Assembly (NCBI RefSeq): GCF_025024155.1
Contig: NW_026251818.1
Coordinates: 1 to 64,000, forward strand
Reading direction: 5' to 3'
From: Gamsiella multidivaricata
Taxonomy: Eukaryota > Mortierellomycota > Mortierellomycetes > Mortierellales > Mortierellaceae
Length of the DNA stretch: 64,000 nucleotides
The notes below the pieces were generated by a model. It was not told the DNA's origin. It searched no databases and saw only the letters and a program-made list of their open reading frames with translations. Positions 47,117-62,091 of the stretch are shown one piece after another. A program made the position numbers and the translations under genes. Positions within the stretch are counted from its first letter, which is position 1; the number at the start of each line of letters is the position of its first letter.

Positions 47117-47861
47117 ATGCTTTGAGCAGAAGTATGTCCGTGGGGCACTGAGACATGGCGCGATTGTAAAGCAGTTGCATATAGCAAAATTAAATTATCA
47201 GACGAGAAAAGGAATGCGTGGGCTACAATGCTCCTTGAAAGCTGCTTCATGGCTGGTTTCTTCTCAAAGTGGAAATGAAAATAGAGACATGGACTGTTTG
47301 CATCGAGGATTCTCCACTTTTTGCTCCTCAGAAGGCTGTTTCCGATTTGCGAGACCCTTTGACCAATTCAAGAACTTATGCATCGGGAGATTATGCGCCT
47401 ACTATAGCTATCTATGTCCAGTAGACGCGATGGGCACAATCATCTAGCCAAGCATACACGTCTAGATGCCCTCAGCGCTCTGGGGTGCAGGGTAGGACTC
47501 CAGTTAGTTTAAAGGAAATTGGTATTGGTAAACTTTTTTTAAAGTACGCCAACGTTTACACTCCTTTCATTTTTTATAAAAAAGCTTATTGGTCTCACCC
47601 TTTCATCAACAGAGCGCCAATAGCGCCAGCTCTACTAGTCTCCACAGAAACCCATAGACTGGCATCCACACCATCCACATGGTCCAGCCCTCATCCTCTG
47701 CGCTCAAAACTATCCCCTGTGCTGGTAGCTATCAAATATCGAAGCAGCTACAGCAGCCATTACACTCGCTCTCAGTTGACATAGCAAAACCATGAATTGC
47801 CAGCCTGCTGTCTCCACAGCTGTCTCCGGACTTTTACGGATCCAGCGATCCATATCCTTAG

Positions 47862-49455
47862 ATATCTAAGGAGCAGTTCGAGGCCATCAAGCCCAACAAG
47901 AAAGTTCAAGAATTTTATCGAGAACAAAATGAACTCATTACCAATCTCTTGGACCCGCCCGAGAACCGAGGGGGGCACGTTGACCAAGAAGAGAGGGTCA
48001 GCTTAAGATAATAAATGGATGCCTTGAACATGGGCATAGTAACATTCGTTGCTGAGAGGAATACGACAAGAAGTATCGATAACTGCTTGCGACACGACAG
48101 GCTGTTTGACGAATGTGATGCTGTTCTTGTTACAGCTGTATGCTGCTATTTCATCAAAGTCACTGTCGATGTTTGCGGCCATGGCCGGCTCGTTCATGGA
48201 CCTACTCTTGGATATCATTCTTATTTATACCGTTTGAGCGCCGACCAAGAACAATCGGTTCAAGAATCCATCTCTATGCAATTGTACACCATACATAGCA
48301 GATTGGCGGTAGCGATTGTTCTCCATTGAGGAGATACTTTGTTAACCACTAGACCTTGGAATACTATCCTCCTGGGGATAACCGTGTATGGAACTATAGG
48401 AATGGTTGTATTTAGGCCCACCCAGGGCCACAACAATATTGCAACTCACTGTATATGTCGTACTGCTACCATTCACTGCAGCTTTATTATGCGGTTCGAA
48501 TGAAATATGAACGTTGGCATTTATTAACCATCGTTCACTCCTTTGTGTTTTCAAATGATGTACTGCTATTGCTAGATTGAATCGGTTAGGACATCGCTCG
48601 AAGGGAAGGAAAAGGCACCCATGCTCAACGTGCTCGCCTTTGTCTTTTATGGGAGTCGCTTCGATAGGTGTCAGCAACGGGGACTCCAACTGAACCATTT
48701 TTCTCAGGCGTATGCTGCTGTAAATATACATCATTAACACTTTTTTATTCAACCTGCTAAGCTTGCTATCGAGCAGGCGTGGCGCCGTTCATCTACTGCA
48801 AGTCACTGTCCCATTAGGGTATAACACTGCAAAGACCTTGGTGCAGGATCACGGAAACGATCTGATGGTCAATGGATTGGGCCTGATTACGTTGTTACAC
48901 GGTCAATTTTGCTGGTGACTAGTTCCAGTAAGTACCGTTGCCGTGGCACTGATCGCCCTTCGTTTGAGGGTCTGAACAGCCTATGGTGAGCGCCGGCACA
49001 AGAAAGGAGCACTATTACGCGATCTTAGATGTATGCCATATATAGTCGAGGCTGCCTGTGTTTCCTTCTTGTAGTGTTAGTCAATAGAGTGAATCCACCT
49101 CATTGTCAGCAAGGCTGCAAATCCAGCTTTCTTGAAGGAGTTGACATATCTTTGAGAAGACGAAACTATGCAAGCACTGTCCTACTGTATGCTATCGGTG
49201 CAGAATTTGGCAGGCAGGCACATGCGCAGCATATCATGCTAGAAAAAGCTTGCATATGGAGGTGAATATGATCACAGCACCCGACACACCTCTGATCGAG
49301 AACCATGGTATCAGCGTGAGCCATTAGGTAACGAGAGCTACACTCTGGCCTCAACTAGCGATATTCGGTTTCTACTGTGGTGCCTTAAAGCGCTGTAGAT
49401 CAGATTGGAGGCATTACCAAATGTCGGACGCGCGTTTGTCCATATATAATATGCG
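47862..49455 (+). pseudogene. decayed cation diffusion facilitator (metal transporter)
   Basis: Plus-strand fragments in family order are separated by stops and frameshifts. Near 47862: EQFEAIKPNKKVQEFYREQN, then ELITNLLD (the pre-membrane segment). Near 48109: TNVMLFLLQLYAAISSKSLS, then MFAAMAGSFMDLLLDIILIY (first two membrane helices). Near 48819: AKTLVQDHGNDLMVNGLGLI, then ALIALRL. Near 49117: FLKELTYL. Near 49268: NMITAPDTPL. Near 49408: IRLEALPNVGRAFVHI (end of the cytosolic domain). The metal-site Asp of the family motif MADSFMD is Gly here, and the HxxxD-type segment is reduced to DHGND. Many stops interrupt it. CDF proteins export Zn, Mn or Fe by proton antiport; this copy cannot. A Ser/Gln-rich stretch upstream (47600-47790) may be its N-terminus. 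Confidence 0.78.
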
Positions 49456-49992
49456 ACTTCGCATGCGCCAGAACACTGCATGTCCAAGTAAAAAAGAGTT
49501 GCTGGCAAGAGATGGATGCCACTGACACCTAGTGCAGGCAGGCAGACAACCAGACAGGCAGGCGGATGGCAAGTGGATCAAAGGCATGCCGCCTACAGAT
49601 GCCTACATATACCAACCATCCTGAATAGCGTCTCGAAGCTATACGCGTAAAATGCCAACCAAGGAATGCTTTTGTTGATAGCCTAGCGTGTTTAGAGATG
49701 ACACGACATTCTATTGGCCAGGGCAGGTGCGGTTCAGGGCAGTGCGGAAAATAAAGTTGCGGCGCGCTCCTGTAGCCAATTATCGATCAAGACAATGCAG
49801 GGACAAGGAAGAACTCTCCAGAGTGTGCTCATTAAGAGGCCGGGAAATAAAGTAGACACCTAAGCTGCGGGCTTGCCCATAGATGAGAATGAGTCATCGC
49901 CCTTCTCATCCCTCATTCCTTCTTCCTTCTTCCTTCTTCCGTCTTTTGACTCTGCATCTGTTTTCTCGTGCCGCAACCAGACCAACCCCTCT
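49456..49992. other. upstream region of the surface-protein gene
   Basis: No gene seen. A CT-rich (CCTTCTT)n tract at 49909-49946 lies just before the next coding sequence and may be leader or intron. Short GGCAGGCA-type repeats occur at 49547-49566. Confidence 0.45.
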
Positions 49993-51914
49993 ATGGGCAT
50001 CCTCAACCCCGTCTGCGTTGCCACCGATGGTACATATGTCTACGCACTGGCATATGCCCCGTCCTTCAACGACTCGTCTTCCTCCTACAACATCCTCATC
50101 AAGTCCAACGCAAACCCTCCTTATACTCTCGACAACCTCTCCTGGACTCTAGTCAGCGCAGTGCCTCGGGATGCCTACTACTATCTCGGAGAAGACAACA
50201 TCAATGGCCACGATTATGGCTGCTTAGCCGATGCCACAGGAGTCTTTACCGCGCTCGCACGCTCCTCCAAGAGCTCCAGGGATGCCGCCGCAGACAATGT
50301 GTCCCGAGGACTGCAGTACCAACCTTACGGAAATGTGTGGAAGAATGTCAGCACCTCGCAGGGATACGTCTGGAACGAACTCAGCAGCTCTCAACTGGTC
50401 AACATCAAGGACCCTGTAACAGGTGTAACCGCCATCATTCATGCTTCGATCGCGAGTCATAACTCGACCAGCGCCATCGCCGTCGCAGCTCTGAATACCA
50501 ATACTCTCACTATGATCCAGAATCCGTCAATGTGGTCCTTGGTAAGGTACTGCTGACTCTCCAGAACAGGGTATAAGGGCCACAAACGTCAACTAACGCT
50601 AACCCTATTGGATGACGACAGGACCTCAACAAGTTTGGTCTGATGCAGGGACTGGCAATTCTAGGAAACGGCACAATGTATGGCATAGGCAGGAACTTGA
50701 CAAGCAACTTCATGCAGCGTGCAGCCTTGACAGCAATCCCTATCTCAAATGGATCAACAGTCGCACCGTTTGAGGATTCTCTCATACCCATAAGTGCGGA
50801 TGGCCTTGCCGGTGCCTGTGGAGACGACATAAACGGTTTAAACATGCTCCCTTGGGGAAATAAGATCGTATTCACCTGCGCAGTAAGTAAACCCCGTCAC
50901 TCAGTGAGCACAGCTGCCATAAGCATCAACATTCACTATTTGTGCTCTTACGCCCTCTTTTTAATGCTTCTCCCATATCAGTCGCCATCTTCAGCACAAT
51001 CTTATTCCGACGTGTTTATTTACGATGGGAAGCTATCCAGTATGCTCGGCTACTACCCTGGAGCCTTTGATAATTTCAGGTCGTCCGCAATTGTCCAAGG
51101 CAGCTCTGGGTCCTACATATTTATACACAACAGCACGGGCGTTTTTAGTGCGCCAGTCGAAGGAGGTTTCGTAGGGATATGGCAAAGCTCTAATGCCAGG
51201 ATCAGCATCGCGGATCACTATGGAAGCAACCCCAACCCAAGCAGTGTACCCGCGTCAACACAACCATCATCTTCAACGCAAAATCTAGGAAACGGAACGG
51301 GTAGCAGTAGTAACGCGGGGCTGATAGGAGGTGTATGTGCAGCTCTTGTTGTCCTTGCAGCGGCAGTGTATGCTTTTTACAACCGTAGACGACGCCAGGC
51401 CCAGAACAAGGTCCAGCCACCAGCTCAGCCAGTTCAGCAACAACTCCCAGGTGCCATATGCGACGGTAAATTCGACGCGGGCGATGCGCCTTTTGAAGCG
51501 ACTATGAAATCGGAAGTATTGGGTCCGTGGCCTAGACATGTGCGCACGGTTCAACAGCATCAACAGCAACATTTCCTCTATTTACCGTCAGTTCCTCCCA
51601 CTGGGACTACACCGCCGTACTTGCCGTCCCTCCCTCTTGCAAGTAATATCTTAAATTCGCCGGGTGCTATGGACATTCAGTTGCCGGTCATAATCCACGC
51701 ACCCCACACAAGCCCTGTCATTTCCCTCATCGAGCCGAACAGTAGCCATTCTGTCTCTGCTTGGGAGCCCCAGCCCTTTATCCCTCCCAACGCCAATACG
51801 TCTCCACCAAGCTTGGACGCGTATCCTAGTAGTATCCACTCGCCGTCCCAGACCCAGACGCCAAGTGTCCCAAGGCGCACTAGGCCGAGCATCAACCAGA
51901 TTCCTCTCAATTAG
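49993..51914 (+). CDS. single-pass cell-surface protein, lineage-specific
   Basis: Exons 49993-50541, 50622-50882 and 50982-51914; 580 residues from the first in-frame ATG (MGILNPVCVATDGTYVYALA). That start lacks a signal peptide. The frame is open upstream to 49873, and a CAACCAG just before 49981 could be an acceptor, so an upstream signal-peptide exon is likely. The outer part is Ser/Asn/Gly-rich with many N-glycosylation sequons and repeated YGxG-type strands, suggesting a beta-propeller-like fold (inference). One membrane segment, AGLIGGVCAALVVLAAAVYA, is followed by RRRRQAQ, giving type I topology. The cytosolic tail is Pro/Gln/Ser-rich. Partner unknown. The 99-bp second intron is stop-free. 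Confidence 0.7.
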
Positions 51915-52143
51915 TTAAAGACACCCTTATATTCCTATGGCCCCATGCGAAGGACGAGTCAGCCGTTACTTGTCGAAATAGTTTCCAGCAGCATGCGTCG
52001 CGTCGCGTTTCTCGCAAGAGTCACACTCTACTTCATTAAGGGTTTTTGTAAACAGTTTAATTAAGCGTCGCGTCGTTTTTGTGTAATCTCTAGCCCTCCA
52101 GCTCCTTTCTTTTCATCCACCTCATCCATAACTCACCCTCGCC

Positions 52144-55350
<3,207 letters not shown>

Positions 55351-55465
55351 ATACGAGAATGACCAAGCGCGGCAAAAGCATACGTAAACTATTCAACAAG
55401 ACCATAAAATAATGCATAATCTCTATATCTAATTTTATTGTTATAAAGCCAGGGGCTGATGAGGT

Positions 55466-56653
55466 CTATTGGAAGCGCTGGAGAGCCTTTTTGGGAAGGA
55501 AACGGCCCCACATCCTGAGGACGACTTTCTTGAAATAGGGACGGCGACCGGCAAGCGTTGCAACTGTGAGGAGGACACAGCTGTAAAGAGGTAGGGTTGT
55601 GCAGAGATAGGCGATCCGAAAGGACCAAGGGCCCTCCTTCATGGACCCATCCAACTTGAACACTATTATTGTACGAAGACATGAGTGGGAGAATGTTTTG
55701 GGTCAATGGTGGAGCAGCGACAACGATAAAAAAAAACACGATGAATAAGTGACCTTACCATCTCTGAGAAGAGGTTTGACGACCATGACGGTGGAGCTAC
55801 CAGTGACAGCAAAGACGCCCTGAGAAAATGAAGGAAAAGGAGTTATTTTCAGATGTTTGCAAACAAAAAACTCAGGGACAAGGAAGATCAGTGTTACACA
55901 GACTTCATAAACCCACATGCTGATCGAAAAAAAGGAGAAAGATTCAGGGGAGTAGAACCATAGTCATCTCGCGTTATCTCGCCCTTGATTTTCACACCCA
56001 TCAACAACAAAATGAGGAAAAGAAAGGAAAAAAATACTAGAAAAAGATACCATACTTACCATAATAATCGTCCATTCCTTCCACCAATTATAACTGAAGC
56101 GGACCCTTGTCATCTCTTCATGAAACGACAATGGGGCCTTACCGGTTACTGTTGCTGCTGCTGCTGCTGATTCTTCTGTCAAGAGCCTGGCTGCAGATCC
56201 TGCTGCAGAGGTCGAAGTCGCCGTAGCTGATGATGTTGACGAAGATGAGGACGAAGAAGACGTGTACTTTCGAGAAACAATCGATACTCTTGTCTGTTGC
56301 TTACGAATAAAAGAAGACATAATCGGTGTTGATGATGTTGGTGAAGCTGTCGAAGGATGTGAATAGGACAACGTGGAGGGCGATCCGGCTGGTCGGGTCG
56401 AGAGAGATCTGGCGTGAAGCAGGGAGCGCAGAGTTGCTGGGGCCGTATCAGCAGCGAAGGGTGAAGAAAGCGAAGAAGATGAAGGGGAGGGGTGATAGAA
56501 TCGTTTCATGAGGGAATATGGGGTCGTGGTGGCAGGGGCTGATAAAGAGGAGGAAGGGGCGAGGGTGTGCTGCTGCGCTGAAGCAAAGACGAGTCGCCGG
56601 GTCGACTGCTGTGATAGGGATGAGCAAGTGGCCTGGGCCACTCGAGAGAACAT
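55466..56653 (-). CDS. mitochondrial membrane protein, DUF6787-like
   Basis: Three exons: 56653-56060, 55819-55759 and 55662-55466; 283 residues. The long N-terminus (MFSRVAQATCSSLSQQSTRR...) is Arg/Ser/Ala-rich and almost free of acid, like a mitochondrial presequence, then low-complexity Ser/Thr. The conserved part starts RVRFSYNWWKEWTIIMGVFA and continues VTGSSTVMVVKPLL, GSMKEGPWSFRIAY, LPLYSCVLLTVATLAGRRPY. The pattern of a first helix ending in ITGSSTV-type, a short loop and two more helices resembles the DUF6787 family of bacterial and eukaryotic small membrane proteins; function unknown. The assignment is from memory of the pattern and moderate. It converges with MCM3 (115 bp between stops). 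Confidence 0.75.
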
Positions 56654-57031
56654 GATTAGGGATCTAAATCGACGCACACGGGAGATGGAAAAGGAAGGAG
56701 TTGTGTTTGATTCCAACGAGCGAAGTAAGGGATGGGGAAGGAGGGGGAGAGAGGGAGGGAGGGATGACGTTCAGGAACAACAGAAATGATTCGTTGTTTT
56801 CGTTTGAACGAATGAGGAGTTCCACAGGGAGAAGCACAGTAGCAAAGACGGTTGTCACTTTGAAGATGACAAAGCCACATTGCGAGGAATAGGGAAAAAA
56901 GCAAAAAAGTGAAATTGGTCCACCCACTAAAAAAAAGGGAGGGGACGCGTGTCCAGCTGTGCTCGACATTCCACCTTTTTTTTTCACGCAACGCACAAAG
57001 CACATCAGGACGAACAAAAGATCAAGCAACC

Positions 57032-58134
57032 ATGGTGAATTCATCAGCAAACGGCCTTCATCTCGACGATGAGACTCGTAACCAGGAGATCGTAACCAGT
57101 CTGCGCGGATTCCTTAAGCATCAGACGTATGTCAATAAAAAACAACACCTTGACACTAAAAACTATGCACGAAAACCACCTTGCTATATTGCACTGGACT
57201 CACGCACATCTATCCTATTTTCTTTAAACAATACGCCATGGGCAAATTGACAAATAGTGAACGAGTCTCATTATACAAGGAATTCAACGAGTATGTTCAT
57301 ATCCGAACACACAGCATTGGCATTGGCTATAAAAAATCCCCTCCCCTCCCCAGAGTCTATATTTCGTTTCGTTATATTGGAATGCTGATTGAGCCACTAT
57401 CTTTCTTCGTTTGTAGTGCGTTCAAGGAATATACAGCAAAGCGAATGACATCAGAAGAATATGCGACGATCTGCAACATCGTCACCCAAGGATTCGTCGA
57501 GCTCTCGATCGAGATCCTGGCCCTTGAAGCCCACCTCGGAGGACCCACGCATACCTCTACCATAAACGGCTCCGCACCCACACCATCATCAACAACAACA
57601 CTGACGGCAACAGAAACATCAATAGAGAGCACGCCCAACAGGATCTCCTTGGACTCACCAGAACACGCCCAACTAATCCGTCAAGTCCAATTGCTCGAAA
57701 AACAAAAGTTGGCCTTGACGGTTCAGGGTCAGAAGTGGGCGATGGCGAAACAGGAACAGGAGGCAGAGGATGAGAAGGAGCGGGAGGCAGAGCTTCAGAC
57801 GGATCGTGTGGTGAGCATAGAAACGGAGGAGCAAGGTGATGAGGGTGTTGAGGCTGAGGTTGAGGCGACGGCTGTGCAAGGCAGCGATTCGCATACGCAG
57901 GCAGTGAATGGGGAAGGGATCAAGTTGTCTGGGGAGGAGTGGCAAGCCAAACTGGATGGGAACCGTGCAAGGTAAGGAAGAGCATTAAAGGCCAACATCA
58001 TTTAGTATATTTGGTACAGACCGTCGATTGATTGATGATTTCTTCTACTCATCAATAGACTGAACGAGGTTGTGGAGGAGATCAACGACAAGTTGGCGGA
58101 TATTCAGGAAGCCATTGCGGTTCTTGTGTTGTAG
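57032..58134 (+). CDS. REX1B-like (required for excision 1-B) protein
   Basis: Four exons: 57032-57126, 57258-57290 (only 33 bp), 57417-57971 and 58059-58134; 252 residues. The N-terminal part (NQEIVTSLRGFLKHQTERVS, LYKEFNDAFKEY, YATICNIVTQGFVELSIEI) is helical and resembles the DNA-repair REX1-B domain: a run of helices with QxERxxLYxxFxxAFxxY. The middle is a Thr/Ser-rich linker and an acidic Glu/Lys-rich coiled coil (LIRQVQLLEKQKLALTVQGQ). The last exon ends in LNEVVEEINDKLADIQEAIA. In Chlamydomonas the family is linked to excision repair; in fungi the role is unproven. It shares a 378-bp divergent promoter with the DUF6787-like gene. Confidence 0.75.
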
Positions 58135-59640
58135 CAGAAGTAGAAAAATAAAGGAGCGAAACTTTATTGCTCCTTTTTCGATTCATACTTGTCCCGTGAT
58201 AAGCATAAGGATTAAAGTATATACCAGTAGCAGAGAAGTAAACTTTTTTTTTCTTGCACTGTTGGTAACAGGTGTGATTGGGCCGTTGAAGGAAGAGAAA
58301 ACGTGGGATTTCCCGCTTGTATGGTGGTGTGATGGGCACAAAGAAGCGGGGATACGGAGAAAGAACTGTCCAGAGGTTCATTTTTCTTGTAAAGACAGTT
58401 GGTACGACCGGCCAAAAATAACTCCGGCAGCCTTTGAGTTACCTAGAATGTCTGGATACTTTTTTCCACTAAGGGCGAAAAAGATCGTTGTGTGTGCGTG
58501 TGGGGGGGATCTCAGATTTAACCTTGGGAAGTGTATGTGTGAGGGTTTTTTAAAGCGGGTAAAGTCGGTCGACTTTGCGTGGTGATGATGATGATGATGA
58601 TGATGACAAGCGTCTCGATGTTGCTCATTTCTTTCAGTCGGCGGAATGATGCGAGAGATAAGAATGTGCAACTGGAACAAAATGTGGTGGGTAAATACAA
58701 ATAACAGGTTATATTTCTCACGCCCACTCAGCTGCAGTGCAGCAATAGGGACAGCTGCTAAGTAGAGTGTATGGAAAAAGAGGGTTGAGCTGGATGTGAA
58801 ACGAACAGGGTTTTAAGGATAGATCCCATTGAGCTTCTTTCCGTTACCGACATTAATCAAAGAGGGCCTGGTTCCTGGGATCTCAACAAGAGGGATTTGA
58901 TCTTTGTGGAGCGAGAAACAAAAAAAAAAAAAGTATGATGAACTGGAGACAGACTAGTTTAGGAAGGGATGCGTAGATCCCTCGGGTAGTGCGAATGCAC
59001 TGTTACAGCATGGTGCCAGAGAGGGTATGTACAGCAGTGTAGAAATGCCCTTATGCCGTTTGAATGCATAGTCCTGCAGCACACACGTTGGGGCTGCTTC
59101 TTCCTTTCAGTGCAGAGAATGAGGGGGGAGGGGCGGCTTCCTCTTTTTTGCCCTCTTTTTCTTTGTCTGTTCCCGGGATCGAAATTCTCGCCCTTCCATG
59201 CGACATGCCTTTTTCAAACAAATAGAGTAATAGGGAAATAGAGTAGTGCGGCTCATATGCTTATATGCGGTAGTCTAAGGGGGCGTTTGAGTCGGATCTA
59301 AACAGACAAGGCCCGGGTTCGTGTGCTGTGTGGTGAGTGGGCCTGTTTCATTTTGGGTGGGCCCACTCTCGCACCCGCCCATCCGCCCATCCCACCCACC
59401 CTTCTTTTTTCAGTCTGCACTGCGCTCGATGCGACGCAAGTCTAGATGTAAACCAAGACTGCGATACACGCGGATAACCATCTTCCTCCCTCCTTCAATC
59501 GCTCGCTCTCTTTTCTTTTATCTGCCGGCCTTTCCTTTCCTTTCCTCCTCTTCTCTTCTTAACAACCTCCGCTTCCTCCCCTCCTCCCCTCCTCCTCCCT
59601 CCCCCCTCCCCACTCCCCGCCCCGTCTCTGCTGTCCAGCA
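58135..59640. other. 1.5-kb intergenic region
   Basis: No supported gene. It holds a (TGA)8-type microsatellite (58582-58606), an A run near 58920 and, in the last 140 bp, a strongly pyrimidine-rich leader (TCCTCCCCTCCTCCTCCCTC...) before the ATG at 59641. Confidence 0.5.
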
Positions 59641-61181
59641 ATGCGTATCTTCGACAAGTTCTTCGGTGTCGTCGCACCCGCCACCGGTGCCCCCATCCTC
59701 GCTGGCCTCTATGCCATCGTCGGCTTAGTCTTCGCCATCCTCTGCTTCGGTCGCTGTAAGTGCCATCCATCCAGCATCCAGCATTCAGCATCCCAGCCTA
59801 CCCCTCTACACACACGCACACGTCTCAACAACAATATCCACTTTACATTCAGCTCGGAACATGGCACCGAGTGCGAGATCGCATATAAAATTATCACACC
59901 TTGCCCTCATACCCATCCATCCACTCCACTCCACCCCACTCTACTCTGCCGTATCACATTTGCAGAGCATCGACCGTGCTCCCTCCTCCCTCCCTTGCCT
60001 CCTTTTACATGTCGTAATGGATTTTCCAAAGATTCTTTTTTCAAAAGGAGGAGCCAGAGAACCAGGGAGTCACGGAGCCAGGAACCAAAGGGGAAATATC
60101 CCATCTCCCTTTTTATTGTGATTACCGGGGATTCGACCTTTCTTTTTTAGCATAATGTCCGATAAGAACACACCGATCTTACCGGAATTATCTTCTATGT
60201 TTTTGGGCGCTCATTTCTTCCCCCCTCCGCATTCTCCAGTGTCATCCCCTGCTCGTTTGATCTTGCTCTGTGGGGCTGGATTGAAGTGGGTAGCAAGGCC
60301 CGCTTAAGGAAAAGGAAATTCGAGACTATCTCTACCTCTATGGCACCACTGTTTTCATCTCTTCGTCATTCACCCGGGCTGCTGCTCTCATATCTCGTGT
60401 AATCCCCATGGGGAATTATTTTTTGCGTTTACCGTTCTTACCGGGGATTGATGATTCTGCGCACGAACACAAACAAGATAAAATGCGCTATTTATTTATT
60501 TATTTCTTCACACGCCTTATGGAGATGTCCCGACGGATACCGTTCTTTATCTCTTGATACACGATACTAAAAACATGCTGGCTTACTTTTAATAGGGATC
60601 ATGCCTCATGCCGAGACCGATCTCGCCATCCCTTGGGCTGTTATCTGCCTTCTCCTCCTCGTCACCGGTGCCTATGGTCTCCATGCCACTCTCAAGGTAC
60701 TGAACCGACACAAACACGAAATCAGCGGACGCATGAATTCTAGCGTATATCACAAACGAACCCTTTTGATTATTATTATTATTATTGACGCTTTGCCGAT
60801 CACTTGAAAAAATAATAGGGCAGCACCTGGCACCGTCGCCAGTTCGTCTCCTTCTCCTGGGGATTCCTTCTGATGTTCCTTTGCTGGGCCATTGTCTACA
60901 TTGCCGTTGAGGAGCACCACGTCGAGAAGGTCAACAAAGGTTGTGAGGAGCGCAACCCCAGCTGGGGTGAGGGAGTGTGCGATTCTCGCCGCAAGAAGGC
61001 TGCGACCATTGCCACTGCCCTTGTCACCGTCGGCGCGATCCTTGGTTTCTACTTCACCTTGGTCCTCTCCAAGTGGGTCGGCGGTCTCGAGTGGGAGGAG
61101 CACCTCGAGAAGGAGAGACGTCTCGAACAGTGGCGCAATGGCCACGGAGAGAAACCCGAGGACGTTGTTGTGAACGTCTAG
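59641..61181 (+). CDS. four-span membrane protein of unknown function
   Basis: Three exons: 59641-59755, 60596-60696 and 60819-61181; 192 residues. It begins MRIFDKFFGVVAPATGAPIL. Membrane segments: APILAGLYAIVGLVFAILCF, IPWAVICLLLLVTGAYGLHA, FVSFSWGFLLMFLCWAIVYI and AATIATALVTVGAILGFYFT. The loop between spans 3 and 4 (CEERNPSWGEGVCDSRRKK) has two cysteines that could form a disulphide, and the tail is charged (EHLEKERRLEQWRNG). Layout resembles tetraspan proteins, but I do not recognise a named family. The first intron is 840 bp, by far the longest here. The splice across it is supported by phase and by the codon TGG it creates. Confidence 0.78.
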
Positions 61182-61464
61182 ACCAAAGTCTGGCTCACCA
61201 TTCATTAGAACATAGCTCCCTCCTGGGAATAAACCCGTAATACGTATCTGTAGCCCAGCATCGCATTTGTAACCTGGTTGTTCTCTGGCCCTCCTGGGCA
61301 GTCACCAGAAAGAAAAAAAAATTGAGCAGTCAGTCAGTCTAGCGAGTTTCGAGGTGCTTTGAAAGAAAAGGGGTCGAGGGGGATCCGTTTCCTCGCTTTC
61401 TTGATCTCTGCGCCATCGCTCCTCTTTTCATCCTCATCCCCTCAGGAATCCAACACTTCCAGTC

Positions 61465-62056
61465 ATGAGCGAGCAGAACGACAACACCACCCCTCCCACC
61501 AACAAGCTCTCGGGATTGAACCTGAACCCCAACGCTGGCAGCTTCATCCCCCGCGTTGCAGCCAAGCCCTTCGTGCCCTCATGGATGCCCCAGCCCGCTG
61601 CTGCCGCCCCTCCCGCAGCACCCTCCTCCTCGGGTATCGACTTCAACCGTCCTCCCCCCGCTGCTGTCTTGAACAAGAGCGCTGAGACCGCCCCTGCCCC
61701 TGCCCCTGATTCCTCGGCAATCGACTTCAATCGTCCTCCCCCTGCAGCCGTCTTGAACAAGACCGTCGAAACCGCCCCTGCTCCCGCAGCTGCTCCTGCC
61801 CCCAAGCCCGCTTCGCCAGCACCCAAGGCCCCTGTCGCTGAGGCACCGAAGAAAAAGGCTGAGGCACCTAAGCCCGCCCCCGCCCCCGCCGCTGCTCCTG
61901 CACCCGTCGAGGAAGAAGAGGATGTCGATCAAGAGACATTGGACGAGTTTTTCGGAAAGGAACACGTCAACGTTATCTTTATCGGACACGTCGATGCCGG
62001 AAAGTCGACCATGGGAGGCCGTATCCTGTAAGCAACTTGTTAGCACTGACATAAGG

Positions 62057-62091
<35 letters not shown>

